Assembly (NCBI GenBank): GCA_028709545.1
Contig: JAQVWT010000007.1
Location: forward strand, 1-32,468
Reading direction: 5' to 3'
DNA: 32,468 bases
From: Bacilli bacterium
Lineage (GTDB): Bacteria; Bacillota_I; Bacilli_A; RF39; UBA660
How positions within the stretch are numbered: the stretch's first letter is position 1; every line of letters starts with the position of its first letter. Below the pieces are notes generated by a model that was not told where the DNA came from, did no database searches, and saw nothing but the letters and a program-made list of their open reading frames with translations. Below, piece by piece: positions 25,949 to 32,468 of the stretch. The translations under genes were made by a program, and so were the position numbers.

Positions 25949-27688
25949 ATGATAAAGAATTATAAAAAAAGTATATTTGATAATCTTATTACTATTATGT
26001 GTAGTTCTTTTTTTGTTTCTTCAATATTTAGTTTAATTTATAATAAACATAGTTTTATAAATTTAAATTTTGTAAGTGAGGTAAATATTATAATGTTTTT
26101 TGGGTTTTTTTTGCTTACATTTATGTCTCTTATTTTTATTGGGAATAAAGATAAGATTAAAACTAGATCTTTATGGTGTTTATTATTATCAGTTATTTTA
26201 TTTTCAGTTCTTTTAGCAATTGATACATATGAAGATATATATTTTGTAATTGGTTTACTTATTTTAAATAGTATTGTAATTTATTATGTGCTAAAAGATG
26301 ATAAGTTAAATTTAGATAAGATAAATATAAGTAATAAATTATTATTTGTTTTAATATGTCTTGGGTTTGTAATATGTACTACTTTAGTAGCGATCTTGAC
26401 TATTTATAGATATAAATCATTTGGGGCAAGTACTTATGATCTTGGTATCTTTGCTCAGATGTTTGAGTATCTTGCCACTACTTTAAAACCGCTTACTACT
26501 TTAGAAAGAGATGGGTTATTATCTCATTTTGCGGTTCATTTTTCGCCTATTTATTATTTTCTTCTTCCTGGGTATTATTTATTTAGATCACCTGAGTATT
26601 TACTTGTTATGCAAAGTATATTTATATTTGCCGGAGTATTTCCTATATATTTACTTTGTAAGCATAAGAAGATTAATAATTTTTATACCTTATTAATTTG
26701 TTTGATCTATTTAACTTATCCAGCCCTTACTGCCGGAGCGTTTTTTGATTTTCATGAAAATAAGTTTTTGACTGTCCTTATTTTGTGGATGCTTTATTTT
26801 TTAGAGAAGAAAAAAGATGTACCTATGTTTATTTTTATGGTTTTAGTTTTAATGGTAAAAGAAGATTCAGCTTTATATATTATGTTTATTGGTTTATATA
26901 AATTGTTTAGCGAAAAGAAAATAAAAAATGGAGGTAAAATATTTTTTAGTGGCATTTTGTATTTTCTTTTCGCTATTTTGATAATCTCTTTATATGGTGG
27001 AGAGATTATGAGTAGTAGATTTGATAATTTCTTTATCGGTGATGGTGGTTTATTTGCTGCTTTTAAAACGATGTTTTTTAACTTTGGATATCTAATTAAC
27101 GAAATTATTAGTACTAAAAAATTAGAATATATATTTTGGATGTTTCTTCCGCTTAGTTTTTTGCCAATTATAAATAAGAAGATATCTAATTTAATTCTTT
27201 TAGTGCCGATGTTAGTTATTAATTTAATGCCAGAATATGGTTATCAATATAATGTTAATTTTCAGTATACTTATGGAGTAGCCGCACTTTTATTTTATGC
27301 TTTTATTAATAATATATCTTTACTTAATAAAAATAGTAAACGTGTATTAATAGTTTTATCGTTAGTAAGTAGTATTTATTTAAATATTTCTTTAAATTAT
27401 AATAAATTTTTGTCATATAGTAGCTATGAATCTAGTTATCATAATGAGACAAGACTTTGTCTTGATAAGATACCTATAGATAAAAGTGTTACAGCAACTA
27501 CTTATCTAACGCCTTATTTAAGTAAATATAAAACTTTATATATGCATCCGTCTAAATATCTTACTGATTATTATGTAGTTGATATGCGTGATAATAATAA
27601 TTTAATTACTTTAAATGAATTAAAAAATAAAGGTTATATAGCTTGGAACAACTGTGGATATATAAATATTTATAAGGTTGGAAATTAA
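25949..27688 (+). CDS. DUF2079 multi-pass membrane protein (start 25922 or 25949)
   Basis: FGASTYDLGIFAQMFEYLATTLKP...SHFAVHFSPIYYFLLPGYYLF...FDFHENKFL. Confidence 0.8.
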   Translation: MIKNYKKSIFDNLITIMCSSFFVSSIFSLIYNKHSFINLNFVSEVNIIMFFGFFLLTFMSLIFIGNKDKIKTRSLWCLLLSVILFSVLLAIDTYEDIYFVIGLLILNSIVIYYVLKDDKLNLDKINISNKLLFVLICLGFVICTTLVAILTIYRYKSFGASTYDLGIFAQMFEYLATTLKPLTTLERDGLLSHFAVHFSPIYYFLLPGYYLFRSPEYLLVMQSIFIFAGVFPIYLLCKHKKINNFYTLLICLIYLTYPALTAGAFFDFHENKFLTVLILWMLYFLEKKKDVPMFIFMVLVLMVKEDSALYIMFIGLYKLFSEKKIKNGGKIFFSGILYFLFAILIISLYGGEIMSSRFDNFFIGDGGLFAAFKTMFFNFGYLINEIISTKKLEYIFWMFLPLSFLPIINKKISNLILLVPMLVINLMPEYGYQYNVNFQYTYGVAALLFYAFINNISLLNKNSKRVLIVLSLVSSIYLNISLNYNKFLSYSSYESSYHNETRLCLDKIPIDKSVTATTYLTPYLSKYKTLYMHPSKYLTDYYVVDMRDNNNLITLNELKNKGYIAWNNCGYINIYKVGN

Positions 27689-27701
27689 TAAAAATACTCT
27701 A

Positions 27702-27730
27702 TTGAATTTTGCGATATGTCGTGGTAAAAT
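27702..27730 (+). promoter_or_regulatory. Putative promoter of the 27754 gene
   Basis: TTGAAT, 17-nt spacer, TAAAAT. Confidence 0.55.
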
Positions 27731-27753
27731 TAATATAGCGAGGAGAGGTATAT

Positions 27754-29373
27754 ATGACCCCAGAACAAATAAATAAGCAAAATGAAAATCCAGAAAGAAA
27801 AAGAGGAATTGATTTTATTGATTTAATTGAGAAAGATGGATATGAAATAACTAATTATCAAAAGGTTACAGAAATAGCTGAATTAGTAGCAAGTGGCTCT
27901 AAAGAAACTTTAAGAAAATATTATTCACTAAAAGATTTAGAAAACAAAATGGGTAATATGGAAGAGTTAACCACAGATTTTAGATTTGGAGTAAGGGATA
28001 TACTTACTGAAATAAACGCAGTAGTAAAAAATGATATTAAATTATTAGGAGTGGATAACCATTTCGATAAAATGATTAATGGTGTTAAGTCTAAGTTAGG
28101 TATTTATCAAGCTGAGACTAGGGTGAAGGAAGCTGAGGCTTCTAGAGCTAAAACCCGAGCTGCTATTGCCGCACTTGATTCTAATACTACTATGACTGAA
28201 AAAGCAAAAAATGCTGAATTTAGGAGGCTTTTTAATATATATACAGGTCCTAATGTTAAGGCGATAGAGAATGCTAAAAAAATTGAATCAAAACAAGATG
28301 ATAATTTTAATATAAATTTAGATAATGACTTTTTAGATAAAATTAGTTATGATTTAAAAAATATGTATGATTATTTAATGGTTTCTAGTTTATCTAGTAA
28401 TGCTAAAAAAATACTTATTGATAAGTTTAATAAAATTGTTGCAATGCGTAATGAATATAAAGGAAGATTAAATAAATATGTTTCTAATCTAAGTTTATAT
28501 AAAAAGACTTTATCATCATTAGGTTTAAGTGTAGCAGCCGATAAAAATATTAAAAAATCTGGTAAACCAGAGGTCTCTATAAATGAAGATATGAAACCTT
28601 CTGAAAAAGTAGCTGAAACCAAAGAAGTAGTTGATTTAGATAAAGAACCAATTATTGCTGAAGAGGCTGGATCTAAAGAAGAAATACAAAATATTAATTC
28701 TGCTCCTGATTTAGAAATTGATAAAAAACCTGATTATCAATTTGCAAATGATGAAGAAAAACTAAATAGTGAATCTCTTGATTCGAAAATAAATACAATT
28801 AATCAAGAAGAACCAATTAAAGATTCACCTAATTTAACCCCCGAGATTAAACCTAAAAGAGGGAAGAAAGTAATAGCGTTTAAAAAAGCAATTGGTAAGC
28901 TTGCTAAACCAGCAAGATTAACTGCAGTGCTATTTATAACTGGTTCTTTCTTGCTACCAGCCTTAGGATCTCCATTTGGTCTTGTAGCTGGAGCACTTAT
29001 TGCTGTTGCTTTAGAAAAAACAATTGCTAAAAAGAAAAATATGGAAAACAATAAAGATCGTAAAACTATTAAGGAAAGTTTATTTAATTTAAAAGATGAA
29101 ATAGTTAAAAAAGCAGGTCTTTCAATTATACTGCCAGAGGAAAAAAATGAGTTAGATGATTTTATAGTTGAAATTGATTCTCATTTAAAAGAAGAATTAG
29201 CAAAAGACAAAGAAGCAGAGTTATTAGTAGCAAGTGATGATAAACTTGATGAAGAAGTTAGACTTGCTCAAGAAATAATGAAAGAGGATGGATTAACTCC
29301 TGATGTAGCTGCTAATAAAGCAGTTGAAATGCAAGAAGAAAAACCGGCTGATTTTAAGCCATTTAGACGTTAA
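27754..29373 (+). CDS. Hypothetical protein, long charged/coiled-coil region then one or two hydrophobic helices
   Basis: ORF with GAGGAG RBS; hydrophobic LTAVLFITGSFLLPALGSPFGLVAGALIAVAL. Confidence 0.75.
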   Translation: MTPEQINKQNENPERKRGIDFIDLIEKDGYEITNYQKVTEIAELVASGSKETLRKYYSLKDLENKMGNMEELTTDFRFGVRDILTEINAVVKNDIKLLGVDNHFDKMINGVKSKLGIYQAETRVKEAEASRAKTRAAIAALDSNTTMTEKAKNAEFRRLFNIYTGPNVKAIENAKKIESKQDDNFNINLDNDFLDKISYDLKNMYDYLMVSSLSSNAKKILIDKFNKIVAMRNEYKGRLNKYVSNLSLYKKTLSSLGLSVAADKNIKKSGKPEVSINEDMKPSEKVAETKEVVDLDKEPIIAEEAGSKEEIQNINSAPDLEIDKKPDYQFANDEEKLNSESLDSKINTINQEEPIKDSPNLTPEIKPKRGKKVIAFKKAIGKLAKPARLTAVLFITGSFLLPALGSPFGLVAGALIAVALEKTIAKKKNMENNKDRKTIKESLFNLKDEIVKKAGLSIILPEEKNELDDFIVEIDSHLKEELAKDKEAELLVASDDKLDEEVRLAQEIMKEDGLTPDVAANKAVEMQEEKPADFKPFRR

Positions 29374-29390
29374 AAGAAAGGGTGTAGGCT

Positions 29391-29663
29391 ATGGAAATAG
29401 ATACTATTGTAACACTTGAAGGAAATGAAAAATATTATTTAGCAGATGTTACTATTCAAAACGATGTTAAATACTTTTTAGCAAATAAACTTGATGAAAA
29501 AGAAGAGTTAACAAAAGAATCATGTATTTTTGAAGAAGTTAAAGATGGTGATGAAATATATTTAGATGAAGTCTTAGATCAAACTAAACTTAAATATATA
29601 ACTACTGTTTTTACTTCTAGTTTAATTAGTGATTTAGAAGATGAAATTAATGAAGAAGCTTAA
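29391..29663 (+). CDS. DUF1292-like protein
   Basis: DTIVTLEGNEKYYLADVTIQNDVKYFLANKLDEKEELTKESCIFEEVKDGDEIYLDEV. Confidence 0.65.
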   Translation: MEIDTIVTLEGNEKYYLADVTIQNDVKYFLANKLDEKEELTKESCIFEEVKDGDEIYLDEVLDQTKLKYITTVFTSSLISDLEDEINEEA

Positions 29664-29677
29664 AGGCTTTTTTTTTC

Positions 29678-29702
29678 TAAAAAAAAGAAGATTAATATCT
29701 TC
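29678..29702 (-). terminator. trpS terminator (minus strand)
   Basis: GAAGAT-ATTA-ATCTTC then T8 on the minus strand. Confidence 0.7.
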
Positions 29703-30681
29703 CTAGTCCAAGCTTCTTATAAACTTCTAACATTTTATTTTTAGATATCTCTTCTACTTTTTTTAGACCTTTATCAAGGATATTATCTATATAATCTGTT
29801 TTTATTATTTCATTATATTTATTTTGAATATATTCTAAAAGTTTTATTACTTCATTAGCTACTTTAGTCTTAAATTCACCATAATTAGAATTTTTAAATT
29901 CTTCTTCAATAGTTTTAATATCTTTATTTGTAAGACATGAATATATAGTTATTAAATTTGATATTCCCGGTTTATTTATAATATCATATTTAATAATATT
30001 ATCTGAATCGGTGACAGCACTCATTATTTTTTTGCGAGCAACTACTAAGTCATCTAAGAGATTAATTACCCCTTTTTGATTATCATCAGTTTTACTCATT
30101 TTTTTAGTTGGATCTTGAAGATCCATAATTCTAGCACCTTGTTTAGCAATTACTGGTATTGGGACTTTAAAAGTAGTTCCGTAGCGGTTATTAAATCTTT
30201 CAGCAAGTGTCCTCGTAAGTTCAACATGTTGTTTTTGGTCATCACCCACTGGGACAACATCAGCATCATATATTAAAATATCAGCGGCCATTAATACTGG
30301 ATAAGTAAATAATCCGGAGTTAATACTTTCATTTTTTTGCCCTAGAGATTTATCTTTATATTGAGTCATTCTATTTAGTTCACCCATATAACTATGGCAA
30401 GTAAGTGCCCATGAAAGGGCTGGATGATAAATGTTTTCTGATTGATTAAAAATCGTTGTATGTTTAGGATCTAGTCCACAAGCTAGATATAAACCTAGCA
30501 TTTCTTTTATATTATTTCTTAGCTCTTTAGGGTCGGGATTAATAGTTAGAGAATGAAGATCGGCAACAAAGACAAATGATTCATAATCTTTTTGCATTTC
30601 TATAAAATGTTTTATTGCACCTATATAATGTCCGATATGAAGTTCTCCTGTTGGTTTAATACCAGATAATAATCTTTTCAT
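29692..30681 (-). CDS. trpS: Tryptophanyl-tRNA synthetase
   Basis: MKRLLSGIKPTGELHIGHYIGAIK (HIGH), KKMSKTDDNQKG (KMSKS-like). Confidence 0.95.
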   Translation of the reverse strand: MKRLLSGIKPTGELHIGHYIGAIKHFIEMQKDYESFVFVADLHSLTINPDPKELRNNIKEMLGLYLACGLDPKHTTIFNQSENIYHPALSWALTCHSYMGELNRMTQYKDKSLGQKNESINSGLFTYPVLMAADILIYDADVVPVGDDQKQHVELTRTLAERFNNRYGTTFKVPIPVIAKQGARIMDLQDPTKKMSKTDDNQKGVINLLDDLVVARKKIMSAVTDSDNIIKYDIINKPGISNLITIYSCLTNKDIKTIEEEFKNSNYGEFKTKVANEVIKLLEYIQNKYNEIIKTDYIDNILDKGLKKVEEISKNKMLEVYKKLGLGRY

Positions 30682-30761
30682 TTAATTCACCTTCTAAAAT
30701 TATATCACAATATGTATAAATTTTAAATAACTATCCATAATTATAACAGAGGAGAGAAGTC

Positions 30762-31301
30762 ATGAAAAAAAGGTATTTGTTAGGGCTTTTACTTTTAATA
30801 TTCTTTACTGCTGGTTGTTCTTTAGGTAATACGCCAACATCAAAAGTAGAAGAGCTTTTAAAAAGATATAACAGCAATGCTGATGTGGTTAAAACTGAAT
30901 TAGGAGATTATTTAAGTTCCCTTAATTTAGATGAGGAAAATCAATCAGGCTATGAAGCAGTATATTTAAGACAATATTCGGATTTAACATATGAAATTAA
31001 GGATGAAAAGATTGACGGTGATGAGGCAACTGTTACAGTCCAAGTAAAAGTTTATGATTATTATAAGGCTGAGCAAGATATTAATGATTATGTGAGTGCC
31101 CATCAAAATGAATTTTATGGAGATGATAATGTTTATAGTTCAGAAAAAGCATTAAAATATCGCATAGAAGAACTAAAAAAGGTTAGTAATAAGGCAGAAT
31201 ATACAGTAGATTTTACTTTAACTAAAGTAAATGATGTCTGGACAGTTGATACAATGACAAATGAACAATTAGAAAAAATCCATGGGACTTATGCATATTA
31301 A
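30762..31301 (+). CDS. Putative lipoprotein
   Basis: MKKRYLLGLLLLIFFTAGCSLG lipobox; GGAGAG RBS. Confidence 0.8.
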   Translation: MKKRYLLGLLLLIFFTAGCSLGNTPTSKVEELLKRYNSNADVVKTELGDYLSSLNLDEENQSGYEAVYLRQYSDLTYEIKDEKIDGDEATVTVQVKVYDYYKAEQDINDYVSAHQNEFYGDDNVYSSEKALKYRIEELKKVSNKAEYTVDFTLTKVNDVWTVDTMTNEQLEKIHGTYAY

Positions 31302-31310
31302 GTCTTTTTT
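31286..31310 (+). terminator. Terminator overlapping the lipoprotein stop
   Basis: GACTTA-TGCATAT-TAAGTC + T-run. Confidence 0.6.
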
Positions 31311-31344
31311 ATTTTTTTTTGAATAGATTTTTATAGGTGAAGTT

Positions 31345-32468
31345 ATGAAAAAAATATTAACATTCTTATTAATCTTATTAATGCCAACTATGGTATCAGC
31401 AAGTGAACTTGCAGGTGGGGCAGTATCTAGCATTTTAATGGAGGTTAGCACTGGTAAAATACTCTATGAGTATAATAGTGATGATCAGCTAGCACCAGCT
31501 AGTATGACAAAGCTAATGACGATGCTTTTAATTATGGAGGCTTTAGAGTCTGAAAAAATCACTTTAAATGATGATGTCCTGATTACAAATAATGCAGCTA
31601 GTATGGGTGGTAGTCAAGTTTTTTTAGAAGCTGGTAGTCAAATGAAAGCCGAAGAACTTTTAAAAAGTATTGCCATTGCTAGTGCTAATGATTCATCAGT
31701 TGCAATGGCCGAGCATATATCAGGAACCGAAGGAGCCTTTTTAGCCCAGATGAATAATCGCTGCAAAGAGCTCGGGTGTCAAAATACTAACTTTATGAAT
31801 GTTCATGGACTTGATGCCAATAACCATTATTCATCGGCAAGAGATATGGCACTTATTGCCAGAGAATTATTAAAACATGAAAAAATTTTAAATTATACCA
31901 ATATATATGAGGAATATTTAAAAAAACCTGATGGAAGTTCAACTTGGATGGTAAATACTAATAAACTGATTAAATATTATACTGGACTTGATGGTTTAAA
32001 GACCGGTTTTACTGATAATGCTGGTTACTGTTTAACTGCAACTGCTAAGAGAAATAACATGCGTTTTATTAGTATCGTTATGAAAGAACCAACACCTACT
32101 TCGCGAAATAATGATATAATCGAACTTCTTAATTATGGATTTAGTAATTATAAACTTAAAATAATTCTTGATACAACTAAAGAACTAGGAGAGCTTGAAG
32201 TAATAAAAGGTAAATCTAAAACCGTAAAAATAGCTTTAGTAGAAAATGCCACTAATTTAGAAAATATTAATGAAGAGAAAAAATATACTTATAATATTAT
32301 CGCATCACCTATAAAAGCACCGGTAAAACCTGGTGATATAGTAGGTAGTCTAGATATAATAGAATCAGGAAAAGTAATTTCTAGTTTTGATATAACGGTT
32401 AAAAATAAAGTTTTAAAAGCCAATGTTTGGGATTTATATAAAAGAAATTTAAATAGTATTTTAATTGG
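31345..32468 (+). CDS. D-alanyl-D-alanine carboxypeptidase (PBP5/DacF-like), truncated by window end
   Basis: MKKILTFLLILLMPTMVSASE..., PASMTKLMT (SxxK), SANDS (SxN), LKTGFTD (KTG); not in ORF track because it has no stop in the window. Confidence 0.92.
   Translation, partial: MKKILTFLLILLMPTMVSASELAGGAVSSILMEVSTGKILYEYNSDDQLAPASMTKLMTMLLIMEALESEKITLNDDVLITNNAASMGGSQVFLEAGSQMKAEELLKSIAIASANDSSVAMAEHISGTEGAFLAQMNNRCKELGCQNTNFMNVHGLDANNHYSSARDMALIARELLKHEKILNYTNIYEEYLKKPDGSSTWMVNTNKLIKYYTGLDGLKTGFTDNAGYCLTATAKRNNMRFISIVMKEPTPTSRNNDIIELLNYGFSNYKLKIILDTTKELGELEVIKGKSKTVKIALVENATNLENINEEKKYTYNIIASPIKAPVKPGDIVGSLDIIESGKVISSFDITVKNKVLKANVWDLYKRNLNSILI

Noticed and set aside
26511-26696. 61-aa ORF in the DUF2079 gene
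   Set aside because: Alternate frame of a well-supported membrane protein.
28371-29051. Minus-strand ORFs 28371-28622 and 28803-29051
   Set aside because: Antisense to the 27754 gene; no independent signals.
30076-31451. ORFs 30076-30276 (+) and 31269-31451 (-)
   Set aside because: Antisense to trpS and to the dac gene start/terminator.
1-32468. CRISPR array, tRNA/rRNA genes, transposase, DGR reverse transcriptase
   Set aside because: Looked for on both strands; no regularly spaced repeats, no recognisable tRNA or rRNA, no transposase or RT motif (e.g. YxDD in an RT context) among the ORFs.

Overview
AT-rich chromosomal segment, probably from a low-GC gut Firmicute or Tenericutes-type bacterium (inferred from AT content, TasA/sortase content and short TGS-less ThrRS). 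The left third (about 0.2-11.6 kb) is a cell-surface locus: three TasA/camelysin-like (SipW-type signal) proteins fused to or followed by C-type-lectin/FGE-like modules, a thioester/Cna-B pilin-like protein with a VPKTG sorting motif, a partner sortase, and a class B-like sortase with an unusual ~280-aa N-terminal domain. The strongest signal is that three short stretches in the lectin-like modules (about 1602-1755, 2631-2775, 9708-9833) look like variable regions (VRs) of a diversity-generating retroelement (DGR): GC-rich, almost no third-position A, bounded by near-identical flanks, and in one case with the classic WFxRGG...NAGLFxF...G...YSFRPxL motif. Two of these VRs are in one tandemly duplicated protein. 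No reverse transcriptase or template repeat is visible here, so the DGR would act in trans. The rest is mostly housekeeping: T-box-thrS, RhuM-family gene, DUF421 protein, CPBP protease pair, mtaB, LysM protein, recD2, AI-2E permease, transglutaminase-like protein, rpsT, a fourth TasA-like protein, DUF2079 protein, DUF1292-like protein, trpS, lipoprotein and a D,D-carboxypeptidase cut by the window end. Two genes have large inverted repeats spanning their ribosome-binding site/start and ending in T-runs.
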